From Mucilaginibacter mali (GTDB lineage: Bacteria; Bacteroidota; Bacteroidia; Sphingobacteriales; Sphingobacteriaceae): 64,000 nt of DNA. Where the stretch lies: NCBI RefSeq assembly GCF_013283875.1, contig NZ_CP054139.1, positions 4,340,001-4,404,000 on the forward strand. The letters are read 5' to 3'. This document shows, piece after piece, positions 43,490 through 51,540 of the stretch. How positions within the stretch are numbered: position 1 is the first letter of the stretch; each line of letters opens with the position of its first letter. The notes beneath the pieces were generated by a model. It made no database searches. It had not been told where the DNA came from and saw nothing but the letters and a program-made list of their open reading frames with translations. The translations under genes were made by a program, and so were the position numbers.

Positions 43490-44161
43490 ATGAAGAAGAA
43501 CATTTTTTATTTGATACTGCTGTTCACCATCAGTTGCGCCACAGTCTTCGCACAGGATCACGACATCAGCGGCAGCAAAAGTTTTAAGGAGATGAATAGC
43601 CATAAGGCCACGGCATCTAAAACAAAAAAGCTGGATACAGCTACCTTTGCCACCGGCTGCTTCTGGTGTACTGAAGCCAAGTTTCAGCAATTGAAGGGCG
43701 TTAAAACAGTAACCTCGGGCTTTACCGGCGGGCATGTTAAAAACCCTACCTACGAACAGGTTTGCACCGGCGAGACCGGCCATGCCGAAGCTTGTAACAT
43801 TGTTTATGATCCGGCGGTGATCAGTTATGATGAACTGCTGGCCGCCTTTTTTACCGCGCACGACCCAACCCAGCTTAACCGCCAGGGCAATGATGAAGGC
43901 ACGCAATACCGCTCGGATATATTTTACCACAATGCCGATCAGAAAAGCAAAGCTCAATATTATATTGCCAAGCTGAACGAAGAAAAGGTGTACAAGGATA
44001 AGATAGTTACCCGTGTTGATCCCTACACCGCGTTTTACAAAGCCGAGGGCTATCACCAGGATTATTTTAACCGCAACCCTAACCAGGCCTATTGTAAATA
44101 TGTGATACAGCCCGCGCTGGAAAAATTTAAGGCCGTATTTAAAGACAAAATGAAAAAATGA
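43490..44161 (+). CDS. msrA: Exported peptide methionine sulfoxide reductase A
   Basis: A 223-residue MsrA with an N-terminal signal peptide (about 1-21, ending VFAQ), so it acts outside the cytoplasm. The catalytic GCFWC (Cys57, Cys60) is followed by GFTGGHVKNPTYEQVCTGETGHAEA, the family hallmark. It reduces the S-epimer of methionine sulfoxide and restores oxidised envelope proteins. It overlaps msrB by 4 bases, giving a two-gene exported Msr operon. The electron donor is likely a periplasmic thioredoxin-like protein; two TlpA-like genes lie 2-5 kb downstream (inference). A Cys in the signal region (ISCATVF) could be read as a weak lipobox. Confidence 0.96.
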   Translation: MKKNIFYLILLFTISCATVFAQDHDISGSKSFKEMNSHKATASKTKKLDTATFATGCFWCTEAKFQQLKGVKTVTSGFTGGHVKNPTYEQVCTGETGHAEACNIVYDPAVISYDELLAAFFTAHDPTQLNRQGNDEGTQYRSDIFYHNADQKSKAQYYIAKLNEEKVYKDKIVTRVDPYTAFYKAEGYHQDYFNRNPNQAYCKYVIQPALEKFKAVFKDKMKK

Positions 44162-44679
44162 AAAGGATAGTAGTTTTAATAGCATTGTTTTGCGCCGTGA
44201 GTGGCGCTTATGCGCAAAATATTAAAAACGATAAGGCGCACGCCAACAACCCTTATTACAGTAACACGGACACAAAAAAGCTGCACGTAAGTAATGCCGA
44301 GTGGAAGAAGATCCTCCCGCCCGCGTTGTATGCTACAGCCCGCGAAGCCGATACCGAGCGCCCCTTTACCGGTAAGTACTGGAACGCCAATGCAAAGGGT
44401 ACCTACTATTGCGCGGTGTGCGGTAACCTTTTGTTCCGTAGCACGGCTAAGTTTGCCAGCGATTGCGGCTGGCCCAGCTTTTTTGAAACGCAAAATAAAA
44501 ACGCGGTGATCTATCGCGAAGATCATTCGGTGGGAATGGATCGTACCGAGGTGCTTTGCGCCCGCTGCGAATCGCACCTGGGGCATATTTTTGACGACGG
44601 CCCGCCACCTACCGGCAAGCGCTTCTGCATGAACTCGGTTTCGCTTGATTTTTTGCCGGATGAGTTGAAGAAGAAGTAG
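44158..44679 (+). CDS. msrB: Exported peptide methionine sulfoxide reductase B
   Basis: A 173-residue MsrB with a signal peptide (about 1-20, ending AYAQ). Zinc ligands Cys85/Cys88 (CAVC) and Cys134/Cys137 (CARC) and the catalytic Cys157 in RFCMNS are present, with GWPSFF and the ARCESHLGHIF motif. It reduces the R-epimer of methionine sulfoxide and so complements MsrA, whose stop codon it overlaps (ATGA). The separate chains contrast with fused MsrAB in other bacteria. A strong terminator follows 30 bases downstream. Confidence 0.96.
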   Translation: MKRIVVLIALFCAVSGAYAQNIKNDKAHANNPYYSNTDTKKLHVSNAEWKKILPPALYATAREADTERPFTGKYWNANAKGTYYCAVCGNLLFRSTAKFASDCGWPSFFETQNKNAVIYREDHSVGMDRTEVLCARCESHLGHIFDDGPPPTGKRFCMNSVSLDFLPDELKKK

Positions 44680-44707
44680 TAACACGCACTTTCAATAGCT
44701 ATATAAG

Positions 44708-44744
44708 GACTTACGAAGTTTTTAAAACTTCGTAAGTCTTTTTT
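44708..44744 (+). terminator. Terminator of the msrA-msrB operon
   Basis: GACTTACGAAGTTT and AAACTTCGTAAGTC (44708-44738) form a 14-base perfect stem followed by six T residues. Confidence 0.92.
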
Positions 44745-44755
44745 GTTTATAACGA

Positions 44756-44861
44756 TGTCATTGCGAGGAGCGGCGCGGGTATGTGAAGCGGGGCGACGCG
44801 GCAATCTCGTCGCTTTGCTCTGCTTACTACGAGATTGCCGCGCTATCGCTCGCAATGACAA
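44756..44861. repeat. GTCATTGCGAGG...CGCAATGACA inverted repeat
   Basis: Same family as 29769 and 47540: outer ends TGTCATTGCGAGG and CTCGCAATGACA, inner CGCGGCAATCTCGT / ACGAGATTGCCGCG. Confidence 0.9.
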
Positions 44862-44978
44862 GTTGTGTAATTATTCTGTTCAAGCACACTTTCATCACAT
44901 TTTTCAACCCTTTAGTCACATTTATTTTCCTGCCGGCTACAGCTGCCGTATGCTTGTATCATAATTAAAAAACGAGAT

Positions 44979-46430
44979 ATGAAATACAGCAGAATAGAGT
45001 TTGGCATCGCTACCTTTTTGTTCGTAATGTTCCTTTTTGCCAGCATTGGCGGAGGCAGGTTTCCCGGGGGCTGGGGATTTGGCTATATGTTAATGACAAC
45101 CTCGGCCTACGTGGGCTTCCTGTTACTTAATTATTATGTAGTGCCAACGTTTTGGTTCAAAAAGCGCTACTTCGAGGCAGTGGGCTTAACGCTGTCGGTA
45201 TACACCATGGTCGGGTTGTGCAACACGGTGCTCTTTAGTTATACCCGCTCGTGGATGTACGATAGGGTCTCGCTTTTCCAGGCTAATCTTTCTTTTTTAA
45301 GTTATGGTTTTTCTGTAGCGGGCTTGTTTATGCTTATTTACGCTTTATATGTGCTCGTCAGGGAAATTATCTTTTACCAGTATAAACTGGCACAGGTAAA
45401 GCAAAGCCTGCCGTCGCGTATCACCCGCGAGATTGTACTCGTTTTTAGCATATGGTTGGCTATACTGTTACCTATGCTGGTGCTTCGGGGAACTGGGCTG
45501 ATGCGTGATATTGGTCCTTTCTACTTTTTTACATTCCCTTATTGCTGCATCATTTATTTCCTCAATTTATACTGGCTTATCCCCGGTTATAAAAATAACC
45601 CAGAAAACACTGGCCTGAAATACTTCTTTAGTATACTGGGAATAGCAATAGCGGTGGGTCTTATACAAGTCGCCTTGCTATTGCAAATGCGTTACTCGTT
45701 AACAGGCATAATTATATTATTCTGGCTGATACCTACGGCTATCTCTGTTGCCGCATCATGGTGGATATACTGGCGCAACCAGGAAACGTTCAGGCAGTTA
45801 ACTACATTGCAAACAGCTTTGGGCAATACCAGCGCCAACCTGCAATACCTGCGCTCGCAGATCAACCCGCACTTTTTGTTTAACGCGCTGAATACCCTTT
45901 ATGGCACCGCCCTGATGGAAAAGGCTGATAAAACCGGCGAGGGCATCCAGAAGCTGGGCGATATGATGCGCTTTATGCTGCACGAAAATCACCAGGATAA
46001 AATTGCCCTTAATCGGGAGCTGGAGTACCTGCACAACTATATCGACCTGCAAAATATGCGGCTGGCGCTATCGCCCGATATGGAGATCGATATCCAGATA
46101 GATGAAATGGATGGTTATTACGAAATAGCCCCCATGCTGCTGATCCCTTTTATAGAGAACGCCTACAAACATGGCATTAGCCTGCAAAGCAAATCGTGGA
46201 TAAACGCCAGCCTTTACAAGCAGGGTGATGTACTACACCTGGATGTGCACAACAGCATCCACCCTGTTTATATGAACGACCCCGAGCGCGATCAATCGGG
46301 CACCGGCTTAGCTAATGTGCGCCAACGGCTGGAACTCGTTTATCCCCGCCGGCACGAACTGGTGGTACGACAAAACGCCAAAGAGTTCTTCGTTCACCTA
46401 TCCATCACTTTAAATACTATAAAACCATAA
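44979..46430 (+). CDS. LytS-type sensor histidine kinase with eight membrane helices
   Basis: A 483-residue kinase. Eight membrane helices appear in two sets of four (about 6-130 and 145-275). Each set contains a NYYVVPTF/NLYWLIPGY motif, suggesting internal duplication of the usual four-helix sensor. The kinase part has QINPHFLFNALNTL (His298, the HATPase-linked His_kinase family) and an ATPase domain ending GTGLANVRQRLEL. Four bases separate it from the TlpA gene that follows; the LytTR regulator that should pair with it lies after a second TlpA gene. The signal is unknown, but a redox or envelope cue is suggested by the neighbours. Confidence 0.93.
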   Translation: MKYSRIEFGIATFLFVMFLFASIGGGRFPGGWGFGYMLMTTSAYVGFLLLNYYVVPTFWFKKRYFEAVGLTLSVYTMVGLCNTVLFSYTRSWMYDRVSLFQANLSFLSYGFSVAGLFMLIYALYVLVREIIFYQYKLAQVKQSLPSRITREIVLVFSIWLAILLPMLVLRGTGLMRDIGPFYFFTFPYCCIIYFLNLYWLIPGYKNNPENTGLKYFFSILGIAIAVGLIQVALLLQMRYSLTGIIILFWLIPTAISVAASWWIYWRNQETFRQLTTLQTALGNTSANLQYLRSQINPHFLFNALNTLYGTALMEKADKTGEGIQKLGDMMRFMLHENHQDKIALNRELEYLHNYIDLQNMRLALSPDMEIDIQIDEMDGYYEIAPMLLIPFIENAYKHGISLQSKSWINASLYKQGDVLHLDVHNSIHPVYMNDPERDQSGTGLANVRQRLELVYPRRHELVVRQNAKEFFVHLSITLNTIKP

Positions 46431-46434
46431 TAAA

Positions 46435-47523
46435 ATGAAAAATCTTTATGTAACCCTTTTATTGGCGCTGGTTTTTTCCGGCAGCCACGGGCAAAGCTTT
46501 ACCCTTAAAGGCCACGTTACCATGGCCGATAGCCTCATTATTATATTCACCAATGGCATTGGTAAAATAGATACAATACAGCCTAAGGCGGGCTATTTTG
46601 AAGCGCACGGTACTATCGAACACCCTGATATGTACACCATGTTATTCCAAAACAAACACAACATGCGCCAGTATGTAAAAGAGGATATGTTTATAGAGGG
46701 CGGAAACATTACCGTTGAGTGCGATTTTAAAAAGAAGATGCTGAACTATAAATTGGAAAATGATAAAACCGATAAGGCATACATTGAATATTGGAAGCGT
46801 TTTAGTCCGCTGGTGCGGGTGGCGCGTATGACGATCGACTCATCGTACCTGCCCGGCAAAACAGCCGACGAAAAGAAGACTTACGCTGCCGTTTACAAGC
46901 GTGTTTGCGAAGTAGAAAATGATGTAGCCCGGCAATTTGTAAAAGAGAATACCAATAACATATTAGGTGCCTTTGTTTGCAGTAGCAGTTTGCGCAGCCT
47001 GCCGGTTGATGAACTGGAAGCCATTTATAACCGCTTCGATCCGCTGATGAAAAACACCCGGTTCCTTAAAGCTGTCGCCGATAAAATTAAAGGTACCCGC
47101 GCGGCTGTTACGGGTAACCAGGCCCCGCTGTTCACGCAAAACGGCGTTGATGGTAAGCCGCTTTCACTGGCCAATTATAAAGGTAAATATGTACTGGTTG
47201 ATTTCTGGGCATCATGGTGCGGCCCCTGCCGTGCCGAGAACCCTAACCTGGTAGCTGCTTACGCGCAGTATAAAAATAAAAACTTCAGCATCCTTGGCGT
47301 ATCGCTTGACGAGGATAAGAAGGCATGGATGAAAGCTATTAAAGATGATAAACTAACCTGGGACCATGTAAGCGACCTGAAGGGCTGGCAAAATGAGGCG
47401 GTAAAAATGTATGCCGTAGGCGCCGTACCCCAAAACTTTTTGATAGATCCACAAGGCAAGATCATCGCCCAAAACCTGCGCGGCGAAGAGTTAAAGGCCA
47501 CTTTGGAGAAATTGGTAAAGTAA
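46435..47523 (+). CDS. DUF4369-TlpA thiol:disulfide reductase
   Basis: A 362-residue exported protein (signal peptide about 1-19). The N-terminal region (about 20-130) matches DUF4369, the middle is helical, and the C-terminal AhpC/TSA-TlpA domain (about 225-362) carries the active site WCGPC (Cys262, Cys265), followed by VPQNFLIDPQGKI with cis-Pro. These proteins reduce periplasmic disulfides or act with peroxiredoxins. It is the second gene in a run beginning with the LytS kinase and is separated from the next TlpA gene by 127 bases containing a dispersed repeat. Confidence 0.93.
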   Translation: MKNLYVTLLLALVFSGSHGQSFTLKGHVTMADSLIIIFTNGIGKIDTIQPKAGYFEAHGTIEHPDMYTMLFQNKHNMRQYVKEDMFIEGGNITVECDFKKKMLNYKLENDKTDKAYIEYWKRFSPLVRVARMTIDSSYLPGKTADEKKTYAAVYKRVCEVENDVARQFVKENTNNILGAFVCSSSLRSLPVDELEAIYNRFDPLMKNTRFLKAVADKIKGTRAAVTGNQAPLFTQNGVDGKPLSLANYKGKYVLVDFWASWCGPCRAENPNLVAAYAQYKNKNFSILGVSLDEDKKAWMKAIKDDKLTWDHVSDLKGWQNEAVKMYAVGAVPQNFLIDPQGKIIAQNLRGEELKATLEKLVK

Positions 47524-47539
47524 CAGATCATAAATACGA

Positions 47540-47634
47540 TGTCATTGCGAGGAGCAGTATGGGCTTTTTGTGTAGGGGGCGACGTGGCAATCTCGTCGTT
47601 CTGCCCTGCGGGCGACGGGATTGCCGCAATGACA
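47540..47634. repeat. GTCATTGCGAGG-family repeat within a gene cluster
   Basis: Outer TGTCATTGCGAGGAGC and GCAATGACA, inner GACGTGGCAATCTCGTCG / CGACGGGATTGCC. It divides the two TlpA-like genes. Confidence 0.88.
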
Positions 47635-47650
47635 AATTGACTATCATCAC

Positions 47651-49150
47651 ATGAAAAAAATAATCATCATCCTAACCATCATCATCACCGCGCTGCAAAG
47701 TTTCGCCCAGTTTAAAATAAGCGGGCGGGTAATGCATCCCACCAAAGGCGATAGCCTAACCCTGAACCTGCCATTTGTATACGGCTTTTACCACGAGGAT
47801 AATATTAGTATCCCGGTAGATAAAAGCGGTCGCTTCAGCATCAACATCCCGGTAAAAGGGCAAAAATTTGGTACAATTAGCTGGCAGGGTGCAAGCAGCA
47901 CAGTATTGCTTACCCCTGGGAGGCAGTTAACCTTATTGCTGGATACCGGAGGGAAATTCAAAACTTTTGGTGGGACGGCAGGCGGGGAGAACCGGCTGCT
48001 TAACGCGACCAAACTGGCCGAAGTTTCATTCATTACCAAGGGTTCACGACAAACCAGTCCGTATGCTAAGCTAAGCAATGTCGAAATAAAAGAGCAGGTG
48101 GTAAAACCATGGCTGGCCCTGCGCGATGAGCATTTGCAAATGGTGCAGGCAGCTAAACTATCGGCGCATGATAAAGCGTTGATCGCATCGGAAATAAAAT
48201 ACCACACCCTGGTTGAGCTGGATTACTTTGCCCGCGGCATTATGAACACGCCAAAGCAGCAGGTGGCCGATCTGTTGCTGGATATTTTTGATGGCGTTAA
48301 GCCCGAACCGGAAGTGTTCCCCGCGGGGCCGCAATATTACCTGTATGCCGGGGCTTATTTAAGCTATATGGAAACTAAGGTGTTCAGCCAGCATTCGCCA
48401 AATGATGAACAGGGTAAGCGGGCTTTTTTAGATCTGTACAAGATCAGCCTCGACAGCGCCACCGCGCTGGTGAAGCAGAACGGCAAGCCCTACATTAAAT
48501 GGTATCTGCTGAAGGAATATTTTAGCCGCAAGGTGGCCGAACAGTATTTGGCGCAGGCCATCTACACCCAATGGCACGATAAGGACCTGAGCCATGTGGA
48601 ACCCATGATGCGCGACATGCAGGCTTATTTTCCTGCCAGCAAATACCTGCCGGTATTACATAAAAAGGTAGATGCGCTTAACATCGCCCTAAAGCAAAAC
48701 GAACTGAATAAGCAGATACAGGTATTTGCCGGCTATGAAAAGGTGAACTCTGTTTATGATGTGATCAGCACGTTGAAAGGTAAGGTGGTTTACCTTGATA
48801 TTTGGGGTACCTGGTGCCCGGCCTGTAAGGATGACCTGAAGTATGTACCGAAGCTGAAGGCGCGTTTTAAGGATAAGAATGTGGTGTTTGTTTATTTAGA
48901 TATGGACGATGACGTTAAGGATGCACAGTGGAAGACGTTTATTAAGGTAAATGGCCTTACCGGCATCCACCTGCGTAAGAATAAAGAGGACATCCAAAAG
49001 TTTTGGGACGAGTTGATCATTGATAAAAAGAAACAGAGTTTGTATCCCACCTGCTTTATCTTTGATAAAAATGGTAAGTTAGTGCAGCCCGAGGCATTGC
49101 GCCCGCCCGATGAGGCGGCCCTGTACGCCCAAATAGAAAAGTACCTGTAA
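47651..49150 (+). CDS. TlpA-like thioredoxin-fold protein with long N-terminal region
   Basis: A 499-residue exported protein (signal peptide about 1-19, ending SFAQ). A beta-sandwich-like start (about 20-110) and a helical middle (about 130-360) precede a thioredoxin-like domain with WCPAC (Cys389, Cys392), then PTCFIFDKNGKLV with the cis-Pro and an extra Cys. Although larger and diverged, it resembles the preceding TlpA protein in layout. The next gene, the LytTR regulator, begins 3 bases after its stop. A link between thiol-redox function and the kinase/regulator pair is implied by position but not shown. Confidence 0.9.
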   Translation: MKKIIIILTIIITALQSFAQFKISGRVMHPTKGDSLTLNLPFVYGFYHEDNISIPVDKSGRFSINIPVKGQKFGTISWQGASSTVLLTPGRQLTLLLDTGGKFKTFGGTAGGENRLLNATKLAEVSFITKGSRQTSPYAKLSNVEIKEQVVKPWLALRDEHLQMVQAAKLSAHDKALIASEIKYHTLVELDYFARGIMNTPKQQVADLLLDIFDGVKPEPEVFPAGPQYYLYAGAYLSYMETKVFSQHSPNDEQGKRAFLDLYKISLDSATALVKQNGKPYIKWYLLKEYFSRKVAEQYLAQAIYTQWHDKDLSHVEPMMRDMQAYFPASKYLPVLHKKVDALNIALKQNELNKQIQVFAGYEKVNSVYDVISTLKGKVVYLDIWGTWCPACKDDLKYVPKLKARFKDKNVVFVYLDMDDDVKDAQWKTFIKVNGLTGIHLRKNKEDIQKFWDELIIDKKKQSLYPTCFIFDKNGKLVQPEALRPPDEAALYAQIEKYL

Positions 49151-49153
49151 GCC

Positions 49154-49837
49154 ATGATAAAAGCCATAGCTGTTGACGATGAACCCTTAGCGCTGGAGGT
49201 GATCCGCTCGCATGCGGCGAGGGTGCCCTTTTTACAGGTAGACGCCTATTTTACCAACGCTTTCGAGGCCATCGACTACATGGCGAAGCATACCGCCGAC
49301 CTATTGTTCCTGGACATCAAAATGCCCGATATCTCCGGCCTGGAACTGGCCGAGGGCCTGCAGCATAAGCCGCTTATCATCTTCACAACAGCCTATGCCG
49401 AGCATGCGGTAACCAGTTACGAGTTAAATGCCATCGACTATCTGCTAAAACCATTCTCGTACCCCCGGTTCCTGAAAGCCTGCCACAAGGCGCACGAGCA
49501 GTTACTGTTACGACAGGGAGGTAAGCTGCCGGTAGCTGATAGCATTTTTATTAAATCGGGCTATGAGCAAATTAAGATAGCCTTTGCCGATTTGCTTTAC
49601 CTGGAGGGCGGCGGCAATTACATGAGTTTTATAATGACCGATGGGCGCAGCATCCTCTCGCGACTTACCATGGCCGATGCGCTGACTTTATTGCCTGCGG
49701 AGATCTTCGCGCGGGTGCACCGGTCGTATATTGTAAACAAAACCAAGATAGACCGCGTGGAGCGGCACCAGTTGCACATAGCAGGGCAGATGGTACCTAT
49801 CGGCAGCGCTTTTGATAGTGGGGCGATATTGAAGTAG
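49154..49837 (+). CDS. LytTR-family response regulator
   Basis: A 227-residue regulator: receiver domain (about 1-118) with DDEPLA, phospho-acceptor Asp in LLFLDIKMPD, Thr in FTTAYAEHAV and KPF; LytTR DNA-binding domain (about 130-227) with EGGGNYMSF, RVHRSYIVNKTKID and PIG. It follows the second TlpA gene by 3 bases. The presumed partner kinase is the LytS protein at 44979, four genes in one run. An 11-base palindrome (TGTCCGTAGCC / GGCTACGGACA, 49954-49978) lies downstream and may end the transcript. Confidence 0.94.
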   Translation: MIKAIAVDDEPLALEVIRSHAARVPFLQVDAYFTNAFEAIDYMAKHTADLLFLDIKMPDISGLELAEGLQHKPLIIFTTAYAEHAVTSYELNAIDYLLKPFSYPRFLKACHKAHEQLLLRQGGKLPVADSIFIKSGYEQIKIAFADLLYLEGGGNYMSFIMTDGRSILSRLTMADALTLLPAEIFARVHRSYIVNKTKIDRVERHQLHIAGQMVPIGSAFDSGAILK

Positions 49838-49953
49838 GTTGCCTTAGGCATTCCCAGTGCATGTGCCTTCACAAGCACCTTGCGGAGGGCGGCTTGTAAG
49901 GACACATGCCACAAAGATATCCGCTGTCGGTAGTCTCAGACTTCAGATATATA

Positions 49954-49978
49954 TGTCCGTAGCCTGAGGCTACGGACA
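49954..49978. terminator. Palindrome after the LytTR regulator gene
   Basis: TGTCCGTAGCC (49954-49964) and GGCTACGGACA (49968-49978) pair perfectly. No T-run follows, so factor-independent termination is not certain. Confidence 0.45.
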
Positions 49979-50134
49979 GTGGGGATAAAATCATGTAACA
50001 CAATGTAACATAATTTTAATGAAAAAAATACTCAATTAATTGATTATCAATTTGTTAACTTTTAAAACGAGCAAAAACATGTTAACCTTTTTTTGCGCTT
50101 AATTTTATAGCTAATATTATTAATATCTTTAGGC

Positions 50135-51022
50135 ATGAACCTTAAATGCCTTGTCGTTTTCTTTTCGCTTTTCAGCATAACGGCGCATGCGCAGCATTTA
50201 CAAGGCAATGTTATTGATGGGCAAACCAACCAAACTATTCCCGGTGCTACAATCAGTATCGCAAGTAAAAATTTCTTTTACCCCGCAGATAACGATGGCA
50301 AGTTTGATATAAGCGACAGTCGTATACAATCTACCGATACCATCAGCATATCTTGTGTAGGCTATATCACGCAAAAAATGGTTGTGAGGGATTTTGGGCA
50401 GGAAACAGTAGTTAAGCTGCAGCCTTTTACAACCCAGCTTAAGGAAGTAAAAGTAGGCTATACAAAATCGCAAATTATAAACGTAGGCAGCAAGGTGAAA
50501 TCATATTTCGGTACAGCTTCAATTTTGCCGGGTATGGAGATTGCCATGTTTATGCCGGGATCGGCAGGGGTAAAAGGCATCATACAAACCGCTGAATTTT
50601 ACCTGCGTGAGGGGAATTTGTTTACTGGTGCTAAGGGAGATGTTACAGCGCCCTTCAGGGTGCGGTTATATAGTGTGGGGGCCGATGGTAAACCGGGTAA
50701 GGAATTGATCAGCGATGTGATCATTGTATCGGCTAAAAAGAAGAACGACTGGTTTGTGGTGGATATTTCCCGCTACCAGGTTGAAAATCCGGGTAGCGGG
50801 TTCTTTGTATCTTTTGGTTTGCTGGATGCCCGGTATTACCAGGTAAACAGCAAATACAGGGGCATATTTAGCAGTAGTGCGGATATTAAAACTCCACGGC
50901 TTAGTTTTACCGAAAAGGAGTTTAAAGAGGTGTTATCCTATCACGGCAGCAGCAACGGGTCATGGCATCCCACAAGTGCCAATTACCTGATCAGGGCTAC
51001 CATAGCCGCCGATGCGTATTAG
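50135..51022 (+). CDS. CarboxypepD_reg-like domain protein
   Basis: A 295-residue exported protein (signal peptide about 1-19, ending AHAQ) with a carboxypeptidase-regulatory-like beta-sandwich (about 20-100: GNVIDGQTNQTIPGATISI, then the CVGYITQKM pattern). The remaining region is not recognised and contains GMEIAMFMPGS. The N-terminal part is the same type found at the start of TonB-dependent receptors, yet no barrel follows. The gene overlaps the FKBP gene by 4 bases in convergent orientation. It may be a surface-associated protein. Function unknown. Confidence 0.85.
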   Translation: MNLKCLVVFFSLFSITAHAQHLQGNVIDGQTNQTIPGATISIASKNFFYPADNDGKFDISDSRIQSTDTISISCVGYITQKMVVRDFGQETVVKLQPFTTQLKEVKVGYTKSQIINVGSKVKSYFGTASILPGMEIAMFMPGSAGVKGIIQTAEFYLREGNLFTGAKGDVTAPFRVRLYSVGADGKPGKELISDVIIVSAKKKNDWFVVDISRYQVENPGSGFFVSFGLLDARYYQVNSKYRGIFSSSADIKTPRLSFTEKEFKEVLSYHGSSNGSWHPTSANYLIRATIAADAY

Positions 51023-51483
51023 TTAATAGCAGTCAGGTCTACCGTAAATACCAGTACCGAATTGGCCGGGATAGAGCCGGTAACGTTGTTGGCATAACCC
51101 AGGCCCGATGGAATGATCAGCAGGATGCGGCCGCCAACGTTAATATGCGGGATACCCAGCGTCCAGCCGCGAATTACCGCGCCCAGGGATGTTTTAAAGC
51201 CGTTTGAGGCATCAAACTGGTTACCATTTAATAATTTACCTACATAGTTAACAGTAACGGTAGAGGTTGTGGTAGGATAATTGCCTGTGCCGGGAGTGAT
51301 TACTTGGTAGTATAAGCCCGATGGGTCTTTTACCACGTTGGTAAGGCCGCCTGCTTTTACATAAGCCTGTATATCCGAATCATCTTTGGCGGCTTGTGCC
51401 GAGGCATCAAAATCGTCGCTTTTTTTGCATGATGACAGACCGGCTACCACCACTAAAAGAATCATTAAGTATTTTTTCATCAA
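51019..51483 (-). CDS. FKBP-type peptidyl-prolyl isomerase lipoprotein
   Basis: A 154-residue protein with a lipobox (LSSC, Cys19) and an FKBP domain: VTVNYVGKLLNGNQFDAS, GAVIRGWTLGIPHINVGGRILLIIPSGLGYAN, and the final FTVDLTAIN strand. The aromatic and IIPS-containing active-site positions are conserved. It speeds folding of envelope proteins at proline bonds. It is convergent with and overlaps the 50135 gene by 4 bases, an unusually tight tail-to-tail arrangement. Confidence 0.94.
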   Translation of the reverse strand: MMKKYLMILLVVVAGLSSCKKSDDFDASAQAAKDDSDIQAYVKAGGLTNVVKDPSGLYYQVITPGTGNYPTTTSTVTVNYVGKLLNGNQFDASNGFKTSLGAVIRGWTLGIPHINVGGRILLIIPSGLGYANNVTGSIPANSVLVFTVDLTAIN

Positions 51484-51540
51484 TGTATAAACTGTTATTT
51501 GGGATAAAAATTATATGTCCTTTTAACTAATCTCCAATCA

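Noticed and set aside
43397..44185. 262-codon frame opposite msrA
   Set aside because: It is a shadow of the MsrA gene with no independent evidence.
47540..47634. Terminator separating two operons between the TlpA genes
   Set aside because: The hairpin belongs to a dispersed repeat family and lacks a T-run, so termination here is not shown; it remains possible that it attenuates.
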